The notes below the pieces were generated by a model. It had not been told where the DNA came from. It searched no databases and saw only the letters and a list, made by a program, of their open reading frames with translations. From Peribacillus saganii (lineage in GTDB: Bacteria; Bacillota; Bacilli; Bacillales; DSM-1321): a stretch of 64,000 nt of DNA. The translations under genes and the position numbers were made by a program. This document shows, piece after piece, positions 7,768-16,890 of this stretch (positions are counted from its first letter, which is position 1; each line of letters opens with the position of its first letter). The stretch lies in assembly GCF_003429095.1 (NCBI RefSeq), contig NZ_QVTE01000051.1, positions 113,998-177,997 on the forward strand. The letters are read 5' to 3'.

Positions 7768-9609
7768 ATGAAACCAATGCTTCCAACACTGGCACCTGAT
7801 CCTCCAATAGGGGGCCAATGGACTTATGAGGTCAAATACGACGGTTTCAGGGCCATCCTAACAATTGACCAAAACATCGGTGTTTCCTTAATAAGCCGGA
7901 ACGGAAAACAGCTAATTGATATATTTCCGGAAATCTCATCCTTTGTTAAAAAAAACACAGAGATACTGGCGGATTTTGTGCCTTTGCGTCTGGATTGCGA
8001 GTTAGTTTGGCTCGCCAACCCTTTTAGCTCGGACTTTTCGGAAATACAGTGGAGAGGACGTCTCCGGGCAAAACAAAAGATTCAGGAAGCTACATCTATG
8101 TCCCCATGCCGGCTGATTACCTTTGATTTACTTGAAATCAATGGAAAGCCACTGACAGCAATGACATATACCGATAGAAAGAAATTACTGGCTGATTTTT
8201 TTCAGGATGTTGACTGGCCGGCTTTTCCGGATCCTCTCAAGGAAGACCTTATTCAGCTTGTTCCAGCCACTAAGAATTTTTCTGCCCTTATGGATAAGGT
8301 TATTTTGTATGATGGTGAAGGAATTGTTGCCAAACAGGACAATGGCTTATGGGAAGAAGGCAAAAGGACAGCCTCCTGGCTTAAGATAAAGAACTGGAAA
8401 ACGGCTGCCTGTTTCATAACCGCCATGCACAAAGAAAATGGCTATTTTTCGCTGGGAATATTTAAAGACGGAGACATCATGGAGATCGGACAGGTTAAGA
8501 ATGGCCTTCCGCCACATGAAAGAAGTTCGCTTGCTGCAATCGTACGCGGAAATTCATATGCTGAAAACAGCATGTACCATTATATTCATCCCTCAATATG
8601 TATTGCGGTCAATTTCCTCCATGTTTATGATGAGCAGGAGCTGCGGGAACCACAGTTCAAGGAATTCCTGATGGATATGAGGCCCGAAGAGTGTACTTGG
8701 GAGCTATTTTGCTCCAGCCAGTACACTTTTCCTGAGTCTGTAAACATTACCTCCCGCGACAAACCTATTTGGAAAATAGGATCGGAGATATTTACAAAAA
8801 TAGATTACCTTCATTACCTCAGACAAGTTTCGCCCTGGTTTTTGCATAACCTGGAGGACAAGCCGGCGACTTTGATCCGATATCCTCATGGTGCCGGCAG
8901 TGAGCGGTTTTATCAGAAAAACGTCCCTGAATATGCCCCTGATTTCATTAAGACCTTTAAGGAACATGATATTGAATATATTCTTGTTAATGACATCCAG
9001 ACTTTGCTTTGGCTCGGAAACCAGCTTGCCATTGAATTTCATGTTCCGTTTCAAAAAGCAGGCCGGGTGACTCCAGATGATATTGTCCTTGATCTGGACC
9101 CGCCGACACAGGAACAATTTGGACTGGCTGTGAAAGCTGCTTTGGAAATTCGCAAGATTACCGATTCACTCAGTCTTCACTCCTTCATTAAGACATCGGG
9201 AAACAGAGGGCTCCAGATTTATATTCCCCTGCCTTTTCATTCATTTTCATACAGTGATACAAGGAAATTCACTGACTTTCTGGCAGACTTTTTGACGAAT
9301 AAGTTCCCGGATGATTTTACAATTGAAAGACTTAAGAGGAACAGAGGGAATAGGCTATACCTTGATTTTGTCCAGCATAGTGAAGGGAAAACCATTATCG
9401 CCCCCTATTCACCAAGAGGAAACGATTTCGCCGGTGTAGCTGCGCCTCTTCACTGGGACGAGGTAAATGAAGGACTAAAGCTTGCTGACTATAACGTATA
9501 CACAGTACCAAAGCGGCTTCGGACAGTAGGATGCCCCTTTGCCATGATGGAAACTGCAAGAAACGAGCAGCCCTTTACAGATATCATTAATTTTTTGAAT
9601 AAGCAGTGA
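7768..9609 (+). CDS. ligD: ATP-dependent DNA ligase LigD (ligase-polymerase)
   Basis: The N-terminal ligase domain has the adenylation motif EVKYDGFR (Lys23), then GEGIVAK and SWLKIKNWK. The C-terminal primase-polymerase domain (from about residue 340) has LDLDPP with paired metal-binding aspartates and KTSGNRGLQIYIPL. There is no phosphoesterase domain, and the order is ligase then polymerase, as in B. subtilis YkoU. It fills and seals double-strand breaks with Ku. ATG 7768 (MKPMLPTLAP) matches the family start; an in-frame ATG at 7717 would add 17 unusual residues. Neither has a strong Shine-Dalgarno. Divergent with ku. Confidence 0.95.
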   Translation: MKPMLPTLAPDPPIGGQWTYEVKYDGFRAILTIDQNIGVSLISRNGKQLIDIFPEISSFVKKNTEILADFVPLRLDCELVWLANPFSSDFSEIQWRGRLRAKQKIQEATSMSPCRLITFDLLEINGKPLTAMTYTDRKKLLADFFQDVDWPAFPDPLKEDLIQLVPATKNFSALMDKVILYDGEGIVAKQDNGLWEEGKRTASWLKIKNWKTAACFITAMHKENGYFSLGIFKDGDIMEIGQVKNGLPPHERSSLAAIVRGNSYAENSMYHYIHPSICIAVNFLHVYDEQELREPQFKEFLMDMRPEECTWELFCSSQYTFPESVNITSRDKPIWKIGSEIFTKIDYLHYLRQVSPWFLHNLEDKPATLIRYPHGAGSERFYQKNVPEYAPDFIKTFKEHDIEYILVNDIQTLLWLGNQLAIEFHVPFQKAGRVTPDDIVLDLDPPTQEQFGLAVKAALEIRKITDSLSLHSFIKTSGNRGLQIYIPLPFHSFSYSDTRKFTDFLADFLTNKFPDDFTIERLKRNRGNRLYLDFVQHSEGKTIIAPYSPRGNDFAGVAAPLHWDEVNEGLKLADYNVYTVPKRLRTVGCPFAMMETARNEQPFTDIINFLNKQ

Positions 9610-9635
9610 AGTGAGAATTTCACTGCTTGTTTTTT
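9601..9635 (+). terminator. Terminator of ligD
   Basis: AAGCAGTGAA / TTCACTGCTT stem then T6, overlapping the ligD stop. Confidence 0.85.
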
Positions 9636-9639
9636 GTGC

Positions 9640-9812
9640 GCCGCTTGCGGTGTTATCATGCGATGAACTGCTGCCGCAGCGTTGGTTACTCCTGTGCTTT
9701 AAGGCTCAATTTCCTACGGAAAAACCTGCATGATTAAACTATAGAAAAAAAGGTAGCTGTATTTTACTACTAAAAAAAGTTGCTGAGCGCTGGAGCTTGA
9801 GATGGATAGACA
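9640..9812 (+). repeat. Intergenic repeat family, copy B (degraded)
   Basis: Ends AAAAAAAGTTGCTGAGCGCTGGAGCTTGAGATGGATAGAC-like, matching the common end of the family, and has a GCTGCCG block shared with copy C. The 5' part is diverged. Confidence 0.5.
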
Positions 9813-9862
9813 CTTACGTTCGTTATCTTACCATCTTATAATTTGCTAACAAAACGAGCAAA

Positions 9863-9892
9863 GGCGGACATTCAAGCAACTGTATGTCCGCC
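9863..9892 (-). terminator. Terminator of dapF
   Basis: GGCGGACA ... TGTCCGCC stem, followed on the minus strand by TTTGCTCGTTTTG; a modest T-rich tail just after dapF. Confidence 0.7.
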
Positions 9893-9899
9893 TTCTATA

Positions 9900-10889
9900 T
9901 CACTTCATATGTTCTGAAACAAATTGTTTTGCATATTCCTGCAGCTTGGCATATTTGCTGGTTTCTTCTTCAAAAATTTCTTTATTAACCAGCTTAAAAT
10001 TCTGAAAGTCTGCCGGGTTTACTTCAATCTCTGCCCTATATTCATATGTTCCATTTCCAATAAGATCGATCTGGTATCGGCCATTTTGCTGGTGGACCAT
10101 ACACTTTACCATGCCTCCGTCATTGTAAACAGAAATTTCTTTTTCCGTTTCATTTAAGCCGTTAAGACATGTAACAAGGCTTGAAGCACTCATTGCCGTT
10201 CCGCAAGCATTGGTAAATCCTACACCTCGTTCAAAGGTCCTCACAAAAATATGTCCCTTCTTCAGCTCATGTACAAAGCTGACATTTACTCCGTCAGGGA
10301 AAAGATCATTTGGTCCATTTACCAAAGTAGCTATATCCTTCTGCACTGACGATTTAAGGACATCACTTTCCACAATAGAAACCAGGTGAGGGTTAGGAAC
10401 AGCCAGCGCTGTAAAAAGCAATGTATCGGAAAGTTCAACAATTCTCTCATTTTTCAAAGTTTCCCAACTGAGATTCAGTGGTAAATCTTTAACATTAAAA
10501 GATACTGGAGAAATTTCAACCTTAAAGGTTGGGATACCATCAAAGATTTCCTCTGTCTTTTCAACAGCCAGATTTGCCTTCATTGTTTCAATGATTAATT
10601 TAGATTTCCGAAGCTTGTCCGATGCATATCTGGCGACACAGCGAAGCCCGTTGCCACACATGGAGGCTTCTGAACCATCTGCATTGAACACTCTCATTCT
10701 CGCATGGGACTGTTCACTTGGCATAACAAACAGAATGCCGTCGGCTCCAAGCAGGCTGGTACGGCTGCACAGGGCCATGGCAAGGCTGCTTCTCTCATCT
10801 TCATTAAAGGAAATATCCCCTTCCATCTCGTCAATGATGATGAAATCATTTCCCGAGCCATGGCATTTTACTAATTCAATATTCATCAT
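9900..10889 (-). CDS. dapF: Diaminopimelate epimerase DapF
   Basis: 329 residues. N-terminal KCHGSGNDFIIID, the first catalytic cysteine in MCGNGLRCVARY and the second in TNACGTAMSASSL identify DapF. It interconverts LL- and meso-diaminopimelate, the last precursor step for peptidoglycan crosslinks and lysine. The protein is longer than the roughly 280-residue norm because of a charged C-terminal extension after about residue 290. Two adjacent ATG codons lie behind GGGAG; either could start it. Monogenic, divergent from the 10985 gene. Confidence 0.95.
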   Translation of the reverse strand: MMNIELVKCHGSGNDFIIIDEMEGDISFNEDERSSLAMALCSRTSLLGADGILFVMPSEQSHARMRVFNADGSEASMCGNGLRCVARYASDKLRKSKLIIETMKANLAVEKTEEIFDGIPTFKVEISPVSFNVKDLPLNLSWETLKNERIVELSDTLLFTALAVPNPHLVSIVESDVLKSSVQKDIATLVNGPNDLFPDGVNVSFVHELKKGHIFVRTFERGVGFTNACGTAMSASSLVTCLNGLNETEKEISVYNDGGMVKCMVHQQNGRYQIDLIGNGTYEYRAEIEVNPADFQNFKLVNKEIFEEETSKYAKLQEYAKQFVSEHMK

Positions 10890-10984
10890 TATTTACTCCC
10901 TGTCTGCTAATCTTTTTGCTGCACAAAACATTTTTAACTATCTATAATTAATGATAATAGCATCAAGGCAAAGGAAGTGCCAAC

Positions 10985-11275
10985 GTGAAAGTCTATTCGA
11001 AATGGAAAAAGTCGGTTTACTTATTTAACTTTTTTATAGCTGATACGATTGAGCCTGCATCCGATTCTGATTCCAAACAAGCTCTTGTCACAACCTCTGT
11101 CCTTACGGTGGAAGGCCAGGAAATTTGGTCTGGATCCATCAGGGTTGCCTTCAATGAGTTTGGCATTTTTCCGGTTCCTGAGGATTTGCAGGCGGTAAAG
11201 GGGCCAGACTCAATGAAAAGGATGCTATTGATCGAACTCCGCCGCTATATCAAGCCTCAATGGCGATTTTTATAA
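10985..11275 (+). CDS. Small conserved-looking hypothetical protein (96 aa)
   Basis: GTG start behind AAGGAAGTG. It is soluble with no signal peptide. It mixes a beta-rich middle (VLTVEGQEIWSGSIRVAFNEFG) with a basic C-terminus (RRYIKPQWRFL). The codon pattern and good ribosome site support a real gene. I do not recognise the family. Divergent from dapF, with about 95 bp between them. Confidence 0.6.
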   Translation: MKVYSKWKKSVYLFNFFIADTIEPASDSDSKQALVTTSVLTVEGQEIWSGSIRVAFNEFGIFPVPEDLQAVKGPDSMKRMLLIELRRYIKPQWRFL

Positions 11276-11314
11276 TTGCTGATTCTAAGCAAAAGAGAGT
11301 AATCGTCTAAATTT

Positions 11315-11455
11315 AGAGGAGGAGCGGCTAAGATTGCCCCGTCTTCACAAAGCAGGTCCTATGTTACCTGCGATGAATCGCTGCCGAACCATGTGTCCTG
11401 TGGTGAAACAGGCACTAGCAGTTCAGTACGTCTGGGCTTGAGCTAGAGATAGACC
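11315..11455 (+). repeat. Intergenic repeat family, copy C
   Basis: Contains TTTAGAGGAGGAGCGGCTAA, a GCTGCCG block and the end GGGCTTGAGCTAGAGATAGAC, a diverged version of the family end. Confidence 0.5.
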
Positions 11456-11597
11456 CGCTATTATTATTTTCCGCAACGTAAGAATTTTATTTAATCCAAT
11501 TCAGAATTTTTACCATTTCATAAAGCAATTAAAATGGCTACTCTTCATAGAAAGATAACCTTTTGCCAGTATGAAGACCGGATATTGAACACGTAAT

Positions 11598-11621
11598 GCA
11601 ACAGCCCTTTGGTTGCTTTTT
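11598..11621 (+). terminator. Orphan plus-strand terminator
   Basis: GCAAC-AGCCCTTTG-GTTGC followed by T5. The nearest plus-strand gene ends 320 bp upstream, with repeat copy C between. Confidence 0.45.
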
Positions 11622-11635
11622 GGCACACTGTATTT

Positions 11636-12895
11636 TTATATTGTACTGCTGGTCAATCCTTCGTCTTCCCTTTTCAGCAGATGGTTTGCCCAGTCCAGCG
11701 ATTTTTTATAGTACGTAAAAACATCTGCTTCTGTGAGATCCAATCCCAAACATCTCTTCTCAATTCCATCCCAGTTTGCTTTTTCGACATCTATAACTAA
11801 ATCAAGGATGCTTCTGAGTATATTTTGTTCGCCAAGCAGTGCGCGGGTAATGTCTTCATGAAGCGGCAAATCCTTTAGCACGTCCTTCATTGGCAATGAA
11901 AGGATCGTGTCCATAAGCGAAAACATACCCGCCATAAAATACCCTGCTCCAACGGCGGTTTTCTCCAGATGCTTACCAATGCTTTCAGACATTTTCCCGC
12001 GGGCCAGGCAAATGTGTATTGTTTCTTCAAAGCTTTTCGGCCTGTCTCCGGTCATTTCTCTTACCGATAAGACGTATATCCATTTTTGAATTTCAACTAG
12101 CCCAAGCATTACAATTGCCTGCCGGATTGAATTAATCTTATTCCGTGGACGAAATGCTGGTGAATTGATCAATTTCAATAATTTATAAGAAAGGGATAAA
12201 TCCTGTTCTATCAGTTCTGCAATTTCTGCAATGCTTGGCTCAGCCATCGCCAGGTTCTGAATGATTCCGTAGTAAGAATGAAAATATGTGGGAACATCAT
12301 GTGTCGACACAATGACTGGCTTTGAAAAGAAATATCCCTGGAAGTAATGGTAACCGCTTTTCCTTGCTTGCTCAAATTCAGCACGGGTTTCCACTTTCTC
12401 TGCGAGCAGCTCCAAATGCAGCAGCTTGCCGAGGGATTCTATCCGCCTCCGGTTTTCTCTGGTGGTATTTCGGAAATCAACCTTGATAATATCTGCAAAA
12501 CGCAGCAAATGCTGTGAATACGGATTCTTCTCGTTAAACACATAGTCATCAAGGGCAATCAGGTAGCCAAGTGACTTTAATTCCCTGCAAATTTTTAAAA
12601 GGTCCTCGTTCAACGGAACTGATTCCAATATTTCAACTACAATTTCCCTTGGCCGGAAATAAGTCGGCAATCTTAGCTGTAGTAGTTTTTCTGTAAAATT
12701 AATAAAGCAGGGCTTTCCATTAGAGAGCTGATCAATGCCTATATTAAGAAAACTATTCACAATTACCTCTGCAGTTGCATGATCATGATTAACGCTGTTA
12801 TATGCATTTACAATACTGCTTCGATATAACAGCTCATATGCATGAACTTCTTCCCTGCGGTTGAAAATAGGCTGCCGGGCGACAAATACTTCCAT
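11636..12895 (-). CDS. yuxH: EAL-HDOD signalling protein, YuxH-like
   Basis: 419 residues. The EAL-like domain (about 1-200) has YELLYRS in place of EAL, then CFINFTEKLL, VVEILES, IALDDY, IKVDF, AEKVET and FQGYFFSKP, so most metal-binding positions look retained although the signature is altered. The HDOD domain (about 205-390) has the usual AEIAELIEQDLSLSYKLLKLINS helix pair. Whether it hydrolyses c-di-GMP is uncertain; B. subtilis YuxH is regarded as degenerate and Spo0A-repressed. A TGTCGAA box lies upstream at 12965. Single gene. Confidence 0.85.
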   Translation of the reverse strand: MEVFVARQPIFNRREEVHAYELLYRSSIVNAYNSVNHDHATAEVIVNSFLNIGIDQLSNGKPCFINFTEKLLQLRLPTYFRPREIVVEILESVPLNEDLLKICRELKSLGYLIALDDYVFNEKNPYSQHLLRFADIIKVDFRNTTRENRRRIESLGKLLHLELLAEKVETRAEFEQARKSGYHYFQGYFFSKPVIVSTHDVPTYFHSYYGIIQNLAMAEPSIAEIAELIEQDLSLSYKLLKLINSPAFRPRNKINSIRQAIVMLGLVEIQKWIYVLSVREMTGDRPKSFEETIHICLARGKMSESIGKHLEKTAVGAGYFMAGMFSLMDTILSLPMKDVLKDLPLHEDITRALLGEQNILRSILDLVIDVEKANWDGIEKRCLGLDLTEADVFTYYKKSLDWANHLLKREDEGLTSSTI

Positions 12896-12964
12896 TAAAA
12901 AACCTCCACCAAATTCTAACTATGGAAATCTCCCTTCATTTTACCTTAATTTTAACAGGTATTT

Positions 12965-12971
12965 TGTCGAA
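12965..12971. promoter_or_regulatory. Candidate Spo0A box upstream of yuxH
   Basis: TGTCGAA is an exact 0A-box core, placed 70 bp before the yuxH ATG near a TTAAAAT -10-like sequence. Spo0A repression of yuxH is known in B. subtilis; binding here is inferred. Confidence 0.45.
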
Positions 12972-13116
12972 ATTTGCAAAGTCGCTGTAAAACCTGAAGA
13001 AAAATGAAGGTTTTGCACAACTTTTGAACTGAGACAAAGGTCACTTTTTATTTTTCCGCTAATAACTTTTTGAAAAATAATTATCATATCATCTAAAAAG
13101 AGGGAGGGTTTCAATC

Positions 13117-13569
13117 ATGATAGTTTACAATTTAATTGTAGCCATTCACGTCATAGCTGCCATTTGCGGGCTTGGGGCTACATTTGCACTGCCTATTTTA
13201 ATGAGAAGGATACAAACTGTCAGCCAGGCAAGGTTTGCCATGACTGTATATGATGGGGTAGAAAAACTGGCCAAAATCGGGAGCATTACACTTCTTTTAA
13301 CCGGTATAATACTTGGAGGATTTAATACAGGCTTGTTCACAGAGTTTTGGTATATTGCTTCCCTCGTCATTTACGTAGCAGTACAACCAATAGTTGCCGT
13401 AATACTCCCAAGAAAGCTGTCTGAGCAGATGAAAATACTAGAAGACCATAAATCTGAGGAGTTACCCGTTGCTTATATACAAATTGGCAAACAAATTGCG
13501 CCATATAATACAAGTACTCAAATAGCGGCTATTGTACTGATTGTGTTAATGGTACTTAAGCCTTTTTAA
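13117..13569 (+). CDS. DUF2269-type integral membrane protein
   Basis: 150 residues with four hydrophobic segments (about 4-24, 50-70, 78-97 and 130-148) and the opening IVAIHVIAAICGLGATFALP typical of DUF2269 proteins. A conserved histidine lies in the first segment. Function unknown. AGAGGGAGGG precedes ATG. Monogenic, convergent with the permease through a bidirectional terminator. Confidence 0.75.
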   Translation: MIVYNLIVAIHVIAAICGLGATFALPILMRRIQTVSQARFAMTVYDGVEKLAKIGSITLLLTGIILGGFNTGLFTEFWYIASLVIYVAVQPIVAVILPRKLSEQMKILEDHKSEELPVAYIQIGKQIAPYNTSTQIAAIVLIVLMVLKPF

Positions 13570-13574
13570 ACGCA

Positions 13575-13621
13575 AAAAAGCATAGTACAATCAGGAAATC
13601 CTGTTTGCACTATGCTTTTTT
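13575..13621. terminator. Bidirectional terminator
   Basis: AAAAAAGCATAGT...ACTATGCTTTTTT, a long symmetrical stem between the convergent DUF2269 gene and purine permease. Confidence 0.9.
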
Positions 13622-13629
13622 GGTCAAAA

Positions 13630-14931
13630 TTACCCCATTATATGCACAAGGAAATTAGTCAGAAACAGCCCTGCAATAATATACATGATGATTGAAACTT
13701 CTTTTGCCTTGCCAAGCGTGATTTTTAATATTGGGTACATAATGAACCCCATTGCCATCCCATCTGGAATGCTATAGGTAAAGGGAATGAGCGTAATCGT
13801 CAGGAAAGCCGGAATCGCATCCGAAATATCCTTCAATTCCAAATGTTTGATGTGTTGAAGCATCAAAATCCCAATGATGATTAATATCGGAGCAATCGCG
13901 CTATCCGGTATTACTTTTATCAGAGGAATAAAAAAGATGGAAAGCAAAAACAAAATCCCTGTTGTAACTGTGGTTAACCCAGTCCGTCCCCCAGATGCTA
14001 CACCCGCTGCCGTTTCCACTGTTGCAACCGTTGGGCTGGAGCCAAAAACTCCGGATAACAAAACCGATAAGCCTGTAGCCTGGAAAGCCTTTTGAAATAG
14101 TTCCGGTTTTTTTATACTGTTTACATGTCCATGAACAAGGCCAATGTTCTCAAACACCAACACCATCGTCAATGAGAAAACTGCCGTCCAAAACGGCAGG
14201 CTGGCTGCTTGTTCAAACGAAAAGGCTGCAAAAACCTCTCCGTACGCTTTGAAATCCGCTTGCTGAAACGTTAGCTGTGACAGATCCAGGGTTCCAAACA
14301 TAAATGCAATCACACAGCCTGCAACAATTGTGATCAGAAAATTGCCGCTTATATTCCTGCTGAAAAGGACAAAGGCAATGATAATGGTAAGGATGGAAGC
14401 CATTACCTGAGGCTGGCTGAAATCACCCAGCGCCAGAATTGCAGCTTCCCCTTGAACAACAATTCCTCCCTTTTCAAGTCCCAGCAGAATCAAAAACAAC
14501 CCAAGCCCTACCGTAATAGCTTCTTTTAAAGAAGCAGGGATGGCATCACTTAGCACTTTTGTAAGCCTGCTGAAGGAAAGAACGGTAAAAATTAATCCGG
14601 AGACAAATACCACACCTAGAGCTGATTGCCAGGAAAGGCCCATGCTTTGTACCATAGTATAGGAAAAGAAAGCGTTAAGGCCCATGCCCGGGACAAGAAT
14701 GATCGGAACATTTGACCAAACCCCTACTAATATACAGCTTACCGCAGATAAAAGAATCGTTGCCAGTATTGCGCCATCTAATGGAAGGCCTCCCTCAGAC
14801 AGAATTAATGAATTCACCGCAACAATATACAAAATCGTAAAATAGCTGACGAATCCTGCAAGTACTTCACGCCCGAGGCTAGTCCCACTATCCTTTAGTC
14901 TAAATACCCTCTCTAATAATGAATTTTTCAT
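13630..14931 (-). CDS. NCS2-family (AzgA-like) purine permease
   Basis: 433 residues with about 12 membrane segments. Recognisable stretches are PGMGLNAFFSYT, VETAAGVASGGRTGL and IPFTYSIPDGMAMGFI, all features of the hypoxanthine/guanine transporters PbuG and PbuO. It would import purine bases with protons. I do not assign PbuG versus PbuO. The leader has no recognisable purine riboswitch, but it has a large inverted repeat (15013-15072). Monogenic. Confidence 0.9.
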   Translation of the reverse strand: MKNSLLERVFRLKDSGTSLGREVLAGFVSYFTILYIVAVNSLILSEGGLPLDGAILATILLSAVSCILVGVWSNVPIILVPGMGLNAFFSYTMVQSMGLSWQSALGVVFVSGLIFTVLSFSRLTKVLSDAIPASLKEAITVGLGLFLILLGLEKGGIVVQGEAAILALGDFSQPQVMASILTIIIAFVLFSRNISGNFLITIVAGCVIAFMFGTLDLSQLTFQQADFKAYGEVFAAFSFEQAASLPFWTAVFSLTMVLVFENIGLVHGHVNSIKKPELFQKAFQATGLSVLLSGVFGSSPTVATVETAAGVASGGRTGLTTVTTGILFLLSIFFIPLIKVIPDSAIAPILIIIGILMLQHIKHLELKDISDAIPAFLTITLIPFTYSIPDGMAMGFIMYPILKITLGKAKEVSIIMYIIAGLFLTNFLVHIMG

Positions 14932-15012
14932 GCTCCACCTTATTCATTTGTATCCCTCTCCCACCCGTTTGTTTACGTGACAAACCACTATGTGATTTTA
15001 GCAGAAAATGAA

Positions 15013-15072
15013 CGGTAAGCAAGAAGAATGCTTAAAGTTTATGTTATAACAAAGTTTCCCCTGTGCTTACCG
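15013..15072 (-). promoter_or_regulatory. Large inverted repeat upstream of purine permease
   Basis: Arms CGGTAAGCA and TGCTTACCG are separated by 42 nt that hold the palindrome TGTTATAACA. It lies about 80-140 bp upstream of the permease start. It does not match the known xpt-type purine aptamer. It could be an operator or a structured leader. Confidence 0.35.
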
Positions 15073-15264
15073 CTATTATTAGTTGCATTTGGATTAAGCC
15101 TGCTACTATGATTTCTAATATATGTAAGAAACTTCATCGGAAGGAAATAATTTTTCTTCAAAGGAGTTTTTTTTAAAAAAGATTGGTCATACCTTTGTCA
15201 GTTTTTTACAAGTAACTTCTTAAGGCACTAGAACGGACACGGAATCATTGATTTATCGGAATAT

Positions 15265-15299
15265 AAAAAGGACAACCCGAGTGATTACGGGCCGTCCTT
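15265..15299 (-). terminator. Terminator of carbonic anhydrase gene
   Basis: Minus strand AAGGACGGCCCG...CGGGTTGTCCTT then T-rich, directly downstream of the stop. Confidence 0.85.
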
Positions 15300-15335
15300 G
15301 TGCAGCATAGACATTTTAAAAGTACTTAGATAAAA

Positions 15336-15902
15336 TTAGTCTTTTTGATAACCATCAACAACTACATCCAGTTTACCTGTTTTCGGTGATACCACCAAAC
15401 CATGAATTGCTACATCTTTTGGCAGCAGCGGATGGTTTTTGATGATGCTGACGCTGTTCCGCACACTGTCGGATACATCATCGAACCCTCTAAGCCAGTG
15501 TTTTAAATTAATGCCGGAGTGTTCTAATGTAGATATTGTTTCCTCAGAGATTCCTCTGTCGACCATTTTCTCGAGAAGTGCGTCTGCATTAATAGCCGAC
15601 ATGCCGCAATCATAATGGCCAATAACGAATACTTCATCCGCCTTTAATTCGTATGCAGCCACCAGAACACTTCGCATGACGCTCCCAAAAGGATGGGAAA
15701 CAACCGCACCGGCCGTCTTGATGAATTTCACATCGCCATTGCGGATATTCATTGATTTTGGCAAAAGTTCTACAAGCCGTGTATCCATGCAGCTTATAAT
15801 GATCATCCGCTTGTCTGGAAACTTGTCTGTACTGTATTCCATATATTCTTTGTTGTTGACAAATGCTTCGTTGTACTCAAGAATTTCATTCAGTAAAGTC
15901 AA
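15336..15902 (-). CDS. Beta-class carbonic anhydrase (YtiB-like)
   Basis: 188 residues from TTG 15902, chosen because GGTGA lies 5 nt upstream and the family opens [MS]-x-L-L-N-[DE]-I-L-E. GTG 15914 is the alternative. Zinc ligands Cys38 (SCMDTR), His96 and Cys99 (GHYDCGM), with the Asp-Arg dyad after the first Cys, identify the active site. It hydrates CO2 to bicarbonate in the cytoplasm. Good similarity to B. subtilis YtiB by recall. Monogenic with a strong terminator. Confidence 0.9.
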   Translation of the reverse strand: MTLLNEILEYNEAFVNNKEYMEYSTDKFPDKRMIIISCMDTRLVELLPKSMNIRNGDVKFIKTAGAVVSHPFGSVMRSVLVAAYELKADEVFVIGHYDCGMSAINADALLEKMVDRGISEETISTLEHSGINLKHWLRGFDDVSDSVRNSVSIIKNHPLLPKDVAIHGLVVSPKTGKLDVVVDGYQKD

Positions 15903-15973
15903 TTTTATCACCACAGTTTATGTATTTACTTTTTATTATAGCAGAGTCTACAGAAAAAATCCCTTAAAAAGCC

Positions 15974-16786
15974 TTAATTGCTCCGATGGTGAAGGGCCGC
16001 TGCGCAAAATCCAAGTATCGCAATTTTATCATTATACGTTGCGCTGTTATGAAAGGAAAGGATAGGAGTATTAGCATCCTTAAAACGGTTTCCCCATTCG
16101 AATGGCATCCATCCTGTTTTATATGATACGAGCTTTATCCCATCTGCATTAGTCATTTGAAATTCCTGCAGCAGGCCGCCCGCATAGGCAGAAATCCATG
16201 GTTTGCCCTCTGGATTAACTATCATTCCCTTTAGCCTGAATAAGGATTCCTTTTTTGCTTCTCGATAATAGCCAATGTTATCGCCGTATTGGTTTAGAAT
16301 AACTGCTTTATTGAAAAGCCCCCATTTAAATTGGTAAGACCCAATGAGTGTTCCATCGCTGCTGTATAAACCATATCTTTTTGGAAGCAAAAGTGAAACC
16401 GAATTAGGGATCAGCCACATGTACCATTTCATGTTTAGATCCCGGATTTCTCCGACGGCGTTGCCATTGGGAGCAAACAGGACCGCCCGGAGCGTTGGAG
16501 CCGGCAGAAATGCCAATAAAAGATGACTATGATCCAAAAGTTCACTTTTTTCAGTCAATGGGCACAACAAACGTTCAGGAATTTCCTCAGCTCTCGTATC
16601 GAACATTCTGAATCCTATATAATTTGCGATGCTTAAAATAATAAACGGCAGCATAATCGCCAGGATGTTGCCTGACAAAACGCCTGCCGCATGTAAACCA
16701 AAGAATAAGATTGACAGCGTGAGTGAGATCCATGCAACTTGAAAGCAAATTCCAGAGGTTTTTCTGTAATACTGTCTTATATCCAT
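15974..16786 (-). CDS. Membrane-anchored protein of unknown function, beta-rich C-terminus
   Basis: 270 residues from ATG 16786, which follows GGGGAGTGG; an upstream GTG-type start would add 14 residues without support. Two membrane segments lie near residues 14-34 and 38-57. The remainder repeats short beta-hairpin-like units such as RYGLYSSDGTLIGSYQFKWG and QYGDNIGYYREAKKE. That pattern recalls LURP-one/tubby-like folds, but this is only an impression. It precedes nothing in an operon; the DUF4870 gene lies 100 bp upstream on the same strand. Confidence 0.65.
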   Translation of the reverse strand: MDIRQYYRKTSGICFQVAWISLTLSILFFGLHAAGVLSGNILAIMLPFIILSIANYIGFRMFDTRAEEIPERLLCPLTEKSELLDHSHLLLAFLPAPTLRAVLFAPNGNAVGEIRDLNMKWYMWLIPNSVSLLLPKRYGLYSSDGTLIGSYQFKWGLFNKAVILNQYGDNIGYYREAKKESLFRLKGMIVNPEGKPWISAYAGGLLQEFQMTNADGIKLVSYKTGWMPFEWGNRFKDANTPILSFHNSATYNDKIAILGFCAAALHHRSN

Positions 16787-16890
16787 ACTCCACTCCCCAA
16801 GAGCCCAAAGGTTCGGGCAGTTACTCACAAAATTATATGAGCCTGAACATGGGAATAGTACCTTTTCTAATCTTTAAAGACAAGCATGGA

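Noticed and set aside
14932..15335. Possible guanine/adenine riboswitch before the purine permease
   Set aside because: No conserved purine-aptamer core or loop pairs; only an inverted repeat is present.
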